This document shows positions 22,588-34,339 of a DNA stretch of 64,000 bases, piece after piece. The stretch covers positions 176,621,956-176,685,955 of the forward strand of contig CM054113.1 of assembly GCA_028673005.1 (NCBI GenBank). The letters are read 5' to 3'. Source of the DNA: Tanypteryx hageni (lineage: Eukaryota > Arthropoda > Insecta > Odonata > Petaluridae). The translations under genes were made by a program, and so were the position numbers. How positions within the stretch are numbered: the stretch's first letter is position 1; every line of letters starts with the position of its first letter. The notes under the pieces are model-generated. The model made no database searches and was not told the origin of the DNA. It saw only the letters and a program-made list of their open reading frames with translations.

Positions 22588-22653
22588 TATTAAAAGTAAA
22601 GTACTCCTTTAGCCAAACATTTGTTTGGCTAAAGGAGTACTTTACTTTTAATA
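22588..22653. repeat. Perfect 66-nt palindrome (32-bp arms, 2-nt centre)
   Basis: The left arm 22588-22619 (TATTAAAAGTAAAGTACTCC and on to CCAAACA) is exactly complementary to 22622-22653, with only TT between. It would extrude as a near loopless hairpin. No TIR or TSD is apparent. Confidence 0.95.
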
Positions 22654-23621
22654 TTATGTACTGTATACTTTGTCCTTTTATTGTATACTTTAATTTTATT
22701 TTTACTTATATTTTGTCTTTTTATGTATGTGCTGTTTGTATTGTATTTTAACATATTCCATGTCAATTGTATTGGCCTCAACGGAATCAATAAATATTGA
22801 ACTATTGAGATGCGATCTCCAATTACAGGAAATAACACATTATATGATGACAATCAGTGAAGAAACAAAACTATTGAGAGACAATCTCAAATTATGTGAA
22901 ATAATAAAAGTTCTGTAGATAGTAACGAAAATTTCAGAATAAAATACGAACAATGTCCGCACAAAGGAAAAAGTGCTGATTTCCGTAATCTACAATGCAG
23001 AACTCTCTTAGACAAAATGTACAAACTCAAAAGGAATACCACAGAGAACGGAAAATTTCTAGTAGAAAATGTTCCGAACACATGTCATTCCAGCTACTGA
23101 AGGGTCAGAGTTATAAAAGGCCAAAAGAAAGGAACCCTGTATGCCTGGGGTGTTCACAGCACCCCATGTCAGTACCACAGGGTTAACAGGGTTCTGGGAA
23201 ACCTCAGCAGGATGTATCCTTGACCCTCTCTCTATGTATTGAGATGCCCATGGAACATCCCACCATTGAACCGATAAATATTATCACAAAGATGCATCTC
23301 TCCAAAGGCTAAGGAGCATGTATTCTCAAGTAAACCATTAATTAGCCTTTGCAGTATTCGGTGTTGAAAAGTGAGGCTTTTAAAAGAGACTCATGTTAAA
23401 GCAAAAAGAAAAACCCTTCTTTCACTCCCACTTTTTATGTGAACCGAAAAAATGGAATGAAATAAATAATGGTTTTTGGTTTTGGTTCGGGTACAGAAAA
23501 ATATTTTTTTTTGGGTTCAGGTTCGGTTTCACTCAAGCTAAAATAATGGTTTGTTTCGGTTCAGGCTCGATGCCCAGATATGAACCGTCCTACTAATATG
23601 ACAAAAATTTAACAGTTCCTT
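22654..23621. other. Intergenic, no gene recognised
   Basis: Short chance ORFs only. At 23470-23575 there is G/T-rich low-complexity sequence built on GGTTTTGGTTCGGG-like units. Confidence 0.5.
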
Positions 23622-23962
23622 ATATCGTTATCCCTCCCTAACGACTGCATAACCTTACAGAGGTGGGAGGGTTTGTGTACTCTTATAAACCAAAGAGCTA
23701 TGCCGGTGGGAGATAATTCTCCTGGTAGGACCATCCAAGCCGGAAAGGTCTGAGGGGAAGAGTCAGACTAAGAAGCAGTCTTGGGGGTTTTACATCCCCC
23801 TGTGCAAGGGCAGCAGCTTGTACAGTACCTCTGTAGGTGGTGATCATGTGGATCTGAACAGCTACAGATGGATAATCACTCTGTGAAACTGCGATGAGGA
23901 AAGAAAGGGGAAACTACCTCATTATATTTCCCATGATAGGCTGAAAAGCTGCAAATACCTCT

Positions 23963-26900
23963 ATGGATGTCTCTGGGGTAAAATATTCCGGAGGTAAAAT
24001 AGTCCCCCAATCGGATCTCTGGGTGGGGACAACCCTAGGGGATGCACAGAGGAAATGTAGCATTAATAAGAAGAAAGCAAGCAGTGAGAAATTAAGAATA
24101 GGCACATGGAATGTTAGGACTATGAATTCAGGGGGTAAACTAGAGAACATAAAAAGGGAAATGAGAAGGAATAATGTAGGTATAGCAGGTCTTAGTGAAG
24201 TTCGGTGGGAAGGAGAAGGTGAGATAAATTCAGACGAATTTAAGATTATTTACTCGGGAAGAGAGTAAAGGGAAAGGGGAGTGGGGATTATAATGAGAAA
24301 AGAGATAGCTGAAAGAATTAGCAAGGTAGTGACAGTTAATGATAGATTAATAGCCGTAAAACTTCAGATGGAGCCAGTGGAAATGCTTATAATTCAAGTG
24401 TATATGCCAACAACTAATGCTGGTGATGACGAAGTAGATGAAATGTATGAACAGATTATGGAGATATTGGGGGAGGGAAAAGGAAGGATCACCACCATAG
24501 TAATGGGAGACTGGAAATGTAGTCGGAGAGGGACTGGATGATATAGTGGGAAAATATGGACTAGGGAAGAGAAATGAAAGAGGGGAGAAACTTGTGGAAT
24601 TCTGTCATAGAAATAGATTGATTGTAACTAATACATGGTTTAAGCAACACCAGCGGAGAAGCCCAGGAGACCAGAGACAATACCAGATAGATTACATACT
24701 AGTCAATGAAAGATTTAGAAATAGCATTAAAAATGTGAAAACACTACCAGGGGCATATATCGATTCCGACCACAACCTTTTGGTGGCAAATACACAATGC
24801 AGACTGAAGAGCATTAAGAGAAACATAAGAGTTAACAAGAAATGGAACTTAGAGGAACTCCTTAAGAACAAGGAGGCTATCATGATTGAGCTGGAGAAAA
24901 GGTTGGGGGAGAGAGCTGAAGAAAATAGGAAGAATGTAGATGAGATGTGGAGATACATCCATAGCAACATTAAAGATGTAATGGAAAAGAAGGTAGGAAA
25001 GATAACAGGTGAAAGAAACAAAAAACCCTGGGTCACAGCAGCCATGCTGCAAAAAATGGATGAGCAGAGAAAGTGGAAGAACATAAACACTGAAGAAAGC
25101 CAAAGAAAGTACAAGGAGTTAAATAATGCTTTAAGAAGGGAAACAGATAAAGCCAAAGAACAGTGGATAAATGAGAAATGTGAGGAGATTGTCGAGTGTA
25201 AAAGAATTTGTAGAACAGAACTCATGTATAGCAAAGCAAGGGAACTATTCAAGAAAAGGCAAGAAAGATAGGACGTAAAGGAATCAAGAACAAAAGTGGT
25301 AAAATAGTCTCGGAGCCAGACAATGTAAAGAATGTCTGGAAAGAATACATTAAGGTGCTGTATGACAAAGAAGGAAAGCCAAGAAATATTGAATTAATTG
25401 AAAAAGAGGATGTGGAAAAAGACCAGCTAGTACCAAGTATTCTCGAGTCTGAAGTTAAAAGAGCAATTGATGACATAAAATAAGGAAGGCTGTTGGGAGT
25501 GATGATATACCAGTGGGCATTCTTAATGTTTTGGGGTCGAAAGCAACTCACAAAATTCTTTAACCAAGTATATGATACTGGCATATGGCCTGAAGATTTT
25601 TTCGAGTTATTATGGTACCAATGGAGAAAAAGAACAATGCAAAGTGTTGCAAGGATTACAGAACTATTAGTTTAATTTCTCATACAGCTAAAGTTCTAAC
25701 CACAATAATAACCAAAAGAATTGAAGGTAAAATAGAAAAGGAGCTGCAAGATAATCAGTTTGGTTTCAGAAGAGGAAGAGGGACTAGAGATGCTATAGGA
25801 TATATGATGATGATGATAGGAAGAGCACTAGAAGTCAATAAAGGTATGTATTTTTGTTTTGTAGGCCGTAGGTTGCCGACCCCTGCTCTAGGATGTATGA
25901 GGATGATGATAGAAAGAGCGCTAGAGGTCAATAAAGGTATGCATTTTTGTATTGTAGATGGGGAGAAAGCTTTTGACCGAGTGAAATGGGATAAAATGTT
26001 GGATAATTTAAATAAAATAGGAATAGATTGGAAAGATAAAAGACTGCTTAAAAACCTTTATTTTGATCAAAAGATGAGAGTCAGGGTTGAAGGAGAAGAA
26101 ACAGAAAGTACTTCAATAGGGAGAGGAGTGAGGCAGGGATGTCCTATTTCACCAGTGATATTCAATATTTATGCAGAGACAATAACAGAAGAAGCATTGA
26201 TGGAAGAGAAAGGATTTAAGATAGGAGGTGAAAGTATTACCACCATTAAATATGTAGATTATCAGGGATTAATAGCAGAAGGCGAGAAAGAGCTTCAGAG
26301 GATGACAGACAGACTAGTGGAGGTTGGCCAACAATATGGAATGAAGATCAATATAGAAAAAACGAAAGTCATGGTGGTTTCAAAGGAACATAAAGAATTA
26401 AATATAATGGTAAATGGCCAAAAATTGGAACAAGTAAGTAGTTTCAAATATCTCGGCAGTATTTTAGCACAGGATGGAAGTAGTACACAGGACATCAGAA
26501 GTAGGATTGCAATGGCAAAAGCAGCATTTAACGAGAAGAAGGAGCTTCTCACAAGCAAGAAAATAAATTTAGAAACAAGGAAGAAATTAGCAAAATGCTA
26601 CATATGGAGCATAGCTCTTTATGGTGCAGAGACGTGGACGGTAAGGAGAAAGGAGGAAAAATATTTAGAAAGTTTTGAGATGTGGGTATGGAGAAGAATG
26701 ATGAAAGTGAAATGGACAGAGAGGAAGAGAAACGAAGAAGTATTAGAAATGGTGGGAGAGGAAAGGATGCTAATAAAAACAATCAGGAAAAGAAAAGCAA
26801 ATTGGATAAGGCACATATTGAGAAGACAGTGTTTACAAAGGACGATCTTAGAGGGCAAAATTAGCAGAAGAAGAGGAAGAGAAAGAATAGGAATATTAGA

Positions 26901-27012
26901 GAATATAAGGCAGGAATATAGTACTTATAGAGATATAAAAGAGGCTTCTAGGGAGAGAGAGAGAGATGTAGGCAGCGATTCAGCTGAAACCCGTCTTCGG
27001 ACAGCAGCATGA
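23963..27012 (+). pseudogene. RTE endonuclease-RT ORF, copy B, multiply broken
   Basis: It starts at ATG 23963 (MDVSGVKYSGGKIVPQS) like copy C. The endonuclease stops after YSGRE near 24266, resumes, and breaks again after GDWKCSRRGTG at 24541 because of the same 2-base deletion found in copy A. 24546-25271 gives SDHNL and the linker, then a frameshift at an AAG repeat. The RT resumes at 25612 with FGFRRGRGTRDA, GEKAFDRV, GVRQGCPISP and the C-terminal region. The YADD catalytic box reads YVDYQG, so both key positions are altered. Within the RT a 66-bp stretch is duplicated around 27 bases of hAT-end sequence. Confidence 0.9.
25798..25956. repeat. 66-bp duplication around a 27-bp hAT-end filler
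   Basis: RT segment 25798-25863 is repeated at 25891-25956. The 27 bases between them (25864-25890), read on the minus strand, are TAGAG followed by CAGGGGTCGGCAACCTACGG, the terminus of a hAT element. The total gain of 93 bases keeps the frame open. Confidence 0.9.
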
Positions 27013-27027
27013 TGATGATATCATTAT

Positions 27028-27435
27028 ATCACATCAAGTCTCACAGTCTATGGTAAAACTCAAAAGGCTAAACTTTTACATTAATTTTCAATAAATTATT
27101 GTTCTTCATGTGTGTTTTTAGGCTGGTTTCCAAAGGAAACATAGCCTTATAAAATGGACGTGACTGTATATTCCCCACTAACAGCTTTTGCATCAATGGA
27201 CCGATTTTCACGAAATTTGGTATGATGCTTGTGCTATCAGGGCCCACCTCCGGGCTATTTTATTTCTCAGAAATTGAAGTCCCGAGTTGGATTCCAGGAA
27301 CGTTGTTTCTTTATTTGTTTTACATAGGAAGTCTCAAATCTACCTTGCAGAGATGTTTTCTTTAATACTTTAAAATATATTAAAATTTCAATAATGAGGT
27401 CAGGCTCAACTCTGTGGAATTTACTCATAATGAAA
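27028..27435. other. Intergenic, transposon-like fragment
   Basis: CCGATTTTCACGAAATTTGG near 27200 resembles blocks found in insect repeats. No ends or ORF were found. Confidence 0.4.
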
Positions 27436-27572
27436 AAAAGAACTTAGTTACTTCCACAAATTTAATTTTAAATGACCGGTTTCAATACGATCATAGTATC
27501 ATCAGGTGATGCTACAATTGTAGTGAAACCGGTCATTTAAAATTAAATTTGTGGAAGTAACTAAGTTCTTTT
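27436..27572. repeat. 49-bp perfect inverted repeat, Penelope-like
   Basis: Arms 27436-27484 and 27524-27572 are exactly complementary around a 39-base loop. Each arm contains TGAAACCGGTCATTT. Just inside, the minus strand reads CTGATGA, a short stem TAC...GTA, TT, then GAAAC. CTGATGA...GAAACCGGT is the hammerhead-ribozyme-like core reported in Penelope-like retroelement pLTRs. The extra TT argues that the ribozyme is inactive. No Penelope RT or GIY-YIG domain is near. Confidence 0.65.
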
Positions 27573-30370
27573 ATTCATGATAACTTAAAATTGTGATATC
27601 CGAGCGAGGTCTGTACTGTTCTAAAGGGAAAAGAATGTAATTCTAATTATTATCCCACAGTTTTGGAAATGGATCGTATTTTTTTGAATTTCTACTAAAA
27701 CATAGCGTTTTAAATCGCATTTTATCGGATTGTTGCCATGGAGACGATTATTACCGAACTCGGCTTGAGCATAGGTGAGTGAACAAATGGGTTATTTTAT
27801 TTTCCACTCAAACTACCCTTCAGCAATGAACAGTTGATCCATACATATTAGCGTATAAACAGTAACATTAATAACATTCATTTATTTAAAGAGAAATACA
27901 GAAATATATAGATTTTGACTGTTTAAAATATGGGAAAAAAAGAGCATCCCGTATAGAGTCCATACGGGAGGTGGGAAAGAAATTAAAAATGCAGGAAATG
28001 CTATATAATATCAGATGGTTGGCAATCCTATCTGTAACACAATTAATTGATTCTTAAAATATTGAGATAGGTATTTTATTTTGCTTCATTTTTTAAGAAT
28101 TTGGCATTTTACATGCCTTTCTACATGGGGATGGAAATAGGGGTATATGCAGGTATATGGCATATACTTAGCTCTTAGCAAATTTTTTTGTGCAGCTACT
28201 GCCCCAACAAGGAGAAAGGTGAATGATTGCATATACATAGTTCTGAAAACCCATTTCCACTTCATTGATTGACTTAAATAATCTTTCAATCCACCTTTTC
28301 AATTCATGCACTATGGTGATATTTCTTACCTTGAAGACAACCCAAGGCAGGTCTTTTCAAGGGAAGAAACAGGGTACAATGAACTAAGCATATTGTTTTG
28401 CTTGCTGTACCTTGAATTGTGGTGACAATGTATTGTCTGTAAGACAACTGTACAAGAGGTCTCAGAACTAAAAGTTAAGGAAATTCAGATCAAAATAAAT
28501 TCCATTGAATTGAAAATCCTAATTTTCCTTCCAGCTTTTATGATTTGATACCATAATATCCTAGGAATGCATATGGATTGCTTCTCTGAGAATTATTTAC
28601 AAAAGTAAAATTATACATTATAGTGAAAAATATTATTTTGGGACCTTGTAATTTTGTATATAATACCGAGTACATTATATTGAAGTACGTTAATATGATG
28701 CTATTTTGAAGTATGTTGTAATGAGATTTACTGTATCAAGAATTACCTATCTAACTCTTTATAGAACTGTAGTGGTCCAATGGGCTTTTGCCTGAAATTT
28801 TCTGAAAAAGTTTGGAAAAAATTACCATTTCATAGTTACTCTATAAACTTGAGCAATGATCATGGAGAACTGGAGTTTTAAGAAAATTCAGATATCCACA
28901 TTGTAAATCAATGAGAAGATATAAATGAATAAAAACCTATTGATTTAATCTACCTATTATAGAAATGGTGGTAGCAAAATGGGCTTTTGTTTACAAATAA
29001 ACCTGCAAAAAATTTAAAAATCATTGGTTTCTCATAGTTTTCTCATTCATCTTTTATTTCTGCTGCTATCAAGACGATCAAGGCTGACTGGATGGCCAGG
29101 GGCAATGCTGAGGTATAACGGCACTTACTTGGAAATAATGCTTAACAGCTGGGCAAAAATCACGAAGAAACAACTCCTGAAAAATTTCTTGAGGAAAGCA
29201 TCCTTTTAGGTTTTAGTGCTATATTACAGGCAGGTTTGCCTTGCTGTAGTCCCTGTGGATTTTCTGAATGTCCAAACAGCAAGGGTTTTAATTTTAAATT
29301 GCCAGCCGAGTTTCCTCCAAGTAATAGAGGCAGTCTTTAGCATACAGTTGTTTTACAGCAAAGTGAGAAGGGCTAAAATTAGGCGTAAGTAGAGATGATG
29401 CTCCTGCATGAAGAAGCAGAACAGGAATTTATTGCTTCTTTTATGAATACATGTTTTTTGCCAATGAAATAATGAATAATGATTTAAAATGTAGATAACT
29501 ATATTTTAAAATAAATTTCTAATTTTTAAACAATTCATTTACTATAATGATGATTATGATTCAATTATTATGGTCTCATGTTAGTTAGTTGATTTAATGA
29601 AAATTGAATAAATATTATTATTATTGAAGATTTCTTAGTCAATCACAAAGCACTTACAAATTTGTCATTGATTGCAGTCAATAAGCATTTGAAGAATTGC
29701 CAGGAAATAGTTGGAAAAAATCTGATGTTTCAATGACAAAGCAGCAATCTCATGCCATCATCTGCCAATTGATGATAATAAGATTTGGATGATTGCTCAG
29801 CAATCAAAATACAAATCAAGTTTTTCCAAATATTTTGTAGTTATTGGAGTAGTCATCAAATGTTCCCACATGAAAAAGACCTGAAAATGACTTCCTGACT
29901 GCTTATATGCCTCAACTCATAAAATTTTATGACAAGTAGAAAAAGTGCCCTGAGCTGAAGGAAGACTATTGAAAAATAGTGGTATCTGTTTAGGGAATAT
30001 TCCAAGTTACACGAGGATCAAGTTTTGAGTGATGGCATATTGGATGAGACGAGAGAACTTAATGAAAAACTTTCTGAATGATATATATTCAACACAAATT
30101 ACTTTACCTTAATTAAAGGAATTCTTACTTAATTGAAAGACGGAAGAATTTATATAGCAAAACAAGTCCTAATTTATTCAAAATTGATACATATAAATTA
30201 CAAACCTACTCTTATTTTAAGTGATGATTTATAAGGCTTAATACTGAAAGGAAGGAACTTAATGTTAATAATAAATTAATGCATCAGTTTTATGTATATA
30301 TATATATCACAATAATTGTGTGGAGATGAAGCGATTTGTAAATCTACCATTATATCATGTAGTCCACATG
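27573..30370. other. Intergenic, no gene recognised
   Basis: Uniformly AT-rich. A small hairpin, TCCCGTAT-7nt-ATACGGGA, lies at 27948-27970. The part nearest 30370 may be 3' UTR of the minus-strand BESS gene; a TATATATATATA run sits at 30294-30306. Confidence 0.5.
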
Positions 30371-30912
30371 TTAATTTGGCTTGTATTCAGAAAAATTAAG
30401 CCCTCCATCCCCATTAGTGTGCCAACGGTCACTAACAACACCATAAGATCCATAAGCACTAGTCACAGGAGTTGTTTGTGTGTGATTCGGTTGAGGAACA
30501 GGTGAATGGATTACCGCACCATTTCTGCCTCCATCAACATTAACATTACAGTCACATCCTTTTGGGAAGAGCTTTTCTTGTAAAAGTTCCTGTACTTTTA
30601 ATTTGAAAACTCCCTTTTGTTGAGGGCCTAGCAACTGAACATCTGGCAAGAGAGACTGAAAAAACAGTTCGTCAGGATCAATAGCATACAAGAGTGGAGG
30701 TTGTGTACCTCCGATGGCTTCAACTCCTACGTCACCCAAACCAGGTGGCAAGACCCACTTTTCCGAACTACTATTTGTTGTCACAGAAGAGACTTCGTGT
30801 TGACCGATGCCTATGCATCCTCCTCCTTCACGTATCCCCATGCCTGGCATGTGATTGATGGAGTCATTAGGTGGCAAATCATTCACTGATGTGCACCGGT
30901 TGTTCACGACCC
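30371..30912 (-). CDS. Terminal exon of a BESS-domain protein (MADF-BESS family)
   Basis: The minus-strand exon follows a strong acceptor (pyrimidine run then TTATCAG, exon from 30912) in phase 2, the same phase as the last exon of the plus-strand gene at 33221. It encodes about 180 residues. After a Ser/Gly-rich linker comes a BESS motif, DPDELFFQSLLPDVQLLGPQ, then KGVFKLKVQELLQEKLFP. A conserved tail AYGSYGVVSDRWH precedes the stop at 30371-30373. BESS domains mediate protein-protein contacts in insect transcriptional regulators such as Adf-1 relatives. No MADF exon was found up to 32640. The only candidate upstream exon (31360-31474; TTTCTTTAG acceptor, GTGAGT donor, right phase) has no clear open frame and may be untranslated. 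It may be a BESS-only gene or a decaying paralogue. Confidence 0.7.
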
Positions 30913-30939
30913 TGATAAAAGAAAAAAAAAACATTTTAA

Positions 30940-32641
30940 ATGAAATACCAAGCTCACCATATGGCCTGCAATTTGTAAATGATGTATGTAACTCATTTGG
31001 TCATAAAACGGTAAAATAAATCAGACATTTAAGCAAGCATAATAGCCATTTTCAGCAGTTTTTCTGTTTCATTAGCATGACCGAGTCGTAAAATATGGTC
31101 GAGGATGGCTACTTTTGAGCTGAAATGCACATATGGTTTACTTGGAGGTTTCATTACAGACCTGTACTCTTATCACCTTAACAAATTCAAAACACAGGCC
31201 TTAATGAAAACTTAAAAAAAGTGCTTTCAATATTAATTATTTAATGAAAAATCTGTATCATATTACACATTATAACGCGTCGTTAATATAAAGAAAGTCT
31301 CATCATAAGAACTTAAATTTATTATTAATTTCAATTACATTATTTTGATATCAACTCACGATATTTCCTTAGCATGCGCCTTAGTGAATGACATCCTTAA
31401 TCCAAGTTTTGATACCTTTCATAGATAACAGTCCTGCATTGACTGCAACTGATTCACTACCTTAACTTGGCCACCTAAAGAAAGAGAATAATAAATAACA
31501 CGTCAAGTTTAACAGGTTGTGGTAGAGCAATCCAAATCAGCCCCTATTTAATTGATACACCAAAAATTACCAAACACCTCCTTGCGCATGAACTCCATTT
31601 CGATGGGATATTCGGTAATTCTAGTCGCAAGTATAAAACAATACATGCGCTAAGAAGGGTAATTGCCGTTTTAACCGATAACATGAATAATTTTATTTTC
31701 GAGGCTAAATAATGTCAGTATTTTATATTAGAACAGTAGGATTTTAACAGCATTAGGTTGTAATAATAAGCAGCTTCAAAATATATTCATTACATTAGTT
31801 TAAATAAAAAAAAATTCGTGAGTGATGAATAAGTACTCTGTGTTAGTTACATTTATACTAACCACTTCAAATTATAAACAACAGATATGCTTCATTTGCA
31901 GCCAAAACATATTAAATCTTACACAGTCATTATGAAATAACCGAATACCATTCAAAAATATAAAAACTTTAATTCATAATGTCTAAATTTTAGTTAACAT
32001 ACAAAACAGTATTCAGCAGCGGCTTTTAGATAATCACAAACCTTTCAAGTTAAAGAGAAAAATCAATGCAGAATAGTTGGGAAAATCACAAGTAAATCAT
32101 CACATTTAACACAGTATTCCAAAGTATTTAAGGTTTTCTTATAAGATAACTATGAACAGATTTAACAAAATATTTGTTACGCATACTTGATTTCATCGCC
32201 TAAAGGCTTAAGAGGCTAAGGGCGAATGCGTTGAAGGTATGAAAGCGTGTAGCAAAATATGAAATAGCGATGTTGTCTAATGTAAAATTATACTCTTTTG
32301 ATAAGAAAATATAATAAGAGCAAATCTTTTTATGATTTCCCTAAAATCTACCACATAAGTTTACAAATATCTCATGATAGCTGCACAATGTAAAATGACT
32401 TCTTAAGCTAAGCTCAATTAACGCAAGAAGAAAACAATACACGGCAATACTGTAAAAAATGTCAGCCATTTTATCTGTTTTGGTTAACTGTGAGTGGACT
32501 TGAATGGTAATTTTAGCGGTGAGAAAAATAAAATAATTGTTAGATCGGAATTTGCCAACATCGTGGGGAAGAGTGACAGTAAATATTCTATGTAACTGCC
32601 AATTAGACTACAGTATATGGTGTTTTGAAAACATTGTAATC
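30940..32641. promoter_or_regulatory. Intergenic region between divergent MADF-BESS genes
   Basis: These 1.7 kb separate a minus-strand BESS exon from a plus-strand MADF-BESS gene, so promoters for both should lie here. I see no clear TATA box or initiator, no repeats and no ORF. The role is inferred from gene orientation only. Confidence 0.35.
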
Positions 32642-33845
32642 ATGGCTGTCTGGGCAGCTCATGAAACTGAGCAACTAATAAACTTAGTTCGGCAAAACCA
32701 TACTTTGTATGATCCGTCATCTAATGATTACAGAAACAGAGATGTTCTTAAAACATTATGGAATAACATTGCCACCGAAATGAATAGATCAGGTAAGATT
32801 TTTAATCGTAACAAGGGCCATTGGAAATTTAGCAACTTGAGGTTTAATTTGATAGGGTTTATTGGATACATATTACATTTTAGATTACAGCGATAAGTAT
32901 AGTTTACGGAATGAATTCATATTTACTTTTTCATAGAATGACAGCTAATGAAAAGGTCTACAATTTAGGCCGGATATTTCTTTCAGACATGGATTGTAGA
33001 GACCGGTGGAATAGTCTTAGAGATGGCTATCGTAGATTTGTAAAAGATGAGCACACGTCATCCAACGGCTCTAAACCTAAGAAGAAAAAGACTTGGCATT
33101 GGTCTGAAGCAATGTCTTTCCTTAAACCGTACATTCAAGAGAGAGCGTAAGTTCCGGAGCATCAGTGTTAATTTTTTGTGTTATTTTATTCGAAACGCTT
33201 TTAATAATGCTATTTTTCAGATCCACTTCAGTGATTGCATCAGTAGATTCTAGTTCCAATAGGCAACAGCGTCAGCGTAGCCCAAGTATGGCGATTCATG
33301 TTGTCACAAGCAGTCTTCTGGGAAGTAACGTGGTGTCAAATAGTTTAGTGCCGAATAACATAATGACAAATACTGTATCTAGTAGTGTGCCGGGTAATGG
33401 AGTCGTTTCTGACGACTGTTCTCAGGATGAAAACAATCACCGTGAGACACCTAATAATTCTGTCCCGGTTGGTAAATGGCATCAGACATCCCCCAATCCC
33501 ATTGAGAATACAACCACAACGACCAGTAGTGTTTCCCCTTTCGTCATTTCACACCATCCTATGCATCAACCACAAGATCCAGACGAGCAATTCTTCCGCA
33601 GTCTCTTGCCTGATGTGAAAGTCCTCAGTCCTAGGCAAAGGGGTATATTTAAAATACAGGTCCAGCAGTTGCTTCAGGAGATGCTTTACCCGAAAGAATG
33701 CTGTATTCACCAACAGCCTCCATCAACCGCTCCTCAACCATCAACGTCTCAAGTTGGATATGCAGCATATGGTAATGTTTATCCATCAGAAAGATGGCAT
33801 TCTGTTCAAAATTCTTGTGGGTACAGCAAACCTCATTCATCTTAA
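32642..33845 (+). CDS. MADF-BESS domain protein (Adf-1-like family), three exons
   Basis: Exon 1 (32642-32792) starts at an ATG with good context and encodes the first MADF half (TEQLINLVRQNHTLYDPS, DYRNRDVLKTLWNNIA). The donor is TCAG|GTAAGA. Exon 2 ends at 33146 (donor GTAAGT) and has the second half, DCRDRWNSLRDGYRRF, then a KPKKKKTW basic patch. Exon 3 (33221-33845) follows TATTTTTCAG and has a Ser/Thr/Asn-rich linker, the BESS motif DPDEQFFRSLLPDVKVLSP and a tail SERWH. The start of exon 2 is uncertain: acceptors at 32890 or 32902 keep the frame (343 or 339 residues), while the best-looking one, TTTTTCATAG at 32936, gives an immediate stop. MADF binds DNA and BESS binds proteins, so a nuclear regulator is likely; target unknown. 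AATAAA lies at 34076. Confidence 0.8.
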
Positions 33846-34075
33846 TGACTCTAATAAGCTACTATTGAGTTTATAAGACTTGATGGGAAAAAGTGAGAAT
33901 TATTTCTAAAAAGTTAAATGATGCCATATATTGACTTTTGAGATTAGGTTTGGAAACATCAATGTCCAGGTTGCTTTGATCATGTTTGTATGAAAGGTTG
34001 AGAAATGACGTGCTTGCACTTGATGTGAATTAAAGATTATGACATGTAAACGATCCCATATATTTTCCCCATTTC

Positions 34076-34081
34076 AATAAA
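34076..34081 (+). terminator. Polyadenylation signal AATAAA
   Basis: The first canonical AATAAA after the MADF-BESS stop codon, 230 bases downstream, in AT-rich sequence. Confidence 0.55.
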
Positions 34082-34099
34082 TTAACTATTAATCTGTCA

Positions 34100-34335
34100 A
34101 TACTGTTTTTCATTTATTGGGTATAATTTTAATCTGTAATCCATTTGTTATAGTTTTCTGTATGAGTTATTTAAATTCTGTTGAAAATTTAACACAATGC
34201 AGGGATTTTGCTAATTAGAAATAACTTGATATTTTGCTTTGAATCTCCAACTTGATCATAAATTCAAACAAAAAATTTTTGAATCTTTTTCTTGATAGCA
34301 CCACTTTTTTTTCCTTAGACCTATGTATGTGAAAC
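34100..34335. other. Intergenic, nothing recognised
   Basis: AT-rich spacer between the MADF-BESS 3' end and the minisatellite. Confidence 0.5.
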
Positions 34336-34339
34336 AATC

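Larger units (their letters stand above)
23632..27017 (+). mobile_element. RTE-clade LINE copy B, full length
   Basis: The 5' end, CCCTCCCTAACGACTGCATAA, matches the 5' end of copy C, so this copy is full length. The 3' end is GCATGATGATG. Flanks ATATCGTTAT (23622-23631) and ATATCATTAT (27018-27027) make a 10-bp TSD with one mismatch. Its one-base TSD difference and multiple ORF lesions indicate that it is older than copies A and C. Confidence 0.92.

Noticed and set aside
22588..22653. Pre-miRNA
   Set aside because: Perfect pairing and a 2-nt loop do not suit Drosha/Dicer substrates; reported only as a palindrome.
23470..23575. Telomere-like or structured G-rich repeat
   Set aside because: The GGTTTTGGTTCGGG-like words are irregular and are not the insect TTAGG repeat.
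31360..31474. Second coding exon of the minus-strand BESS gene
   Set aside because: Splice sites and phase fit, but no frame is open across it with MADF similarity; at most an untranslated exon.
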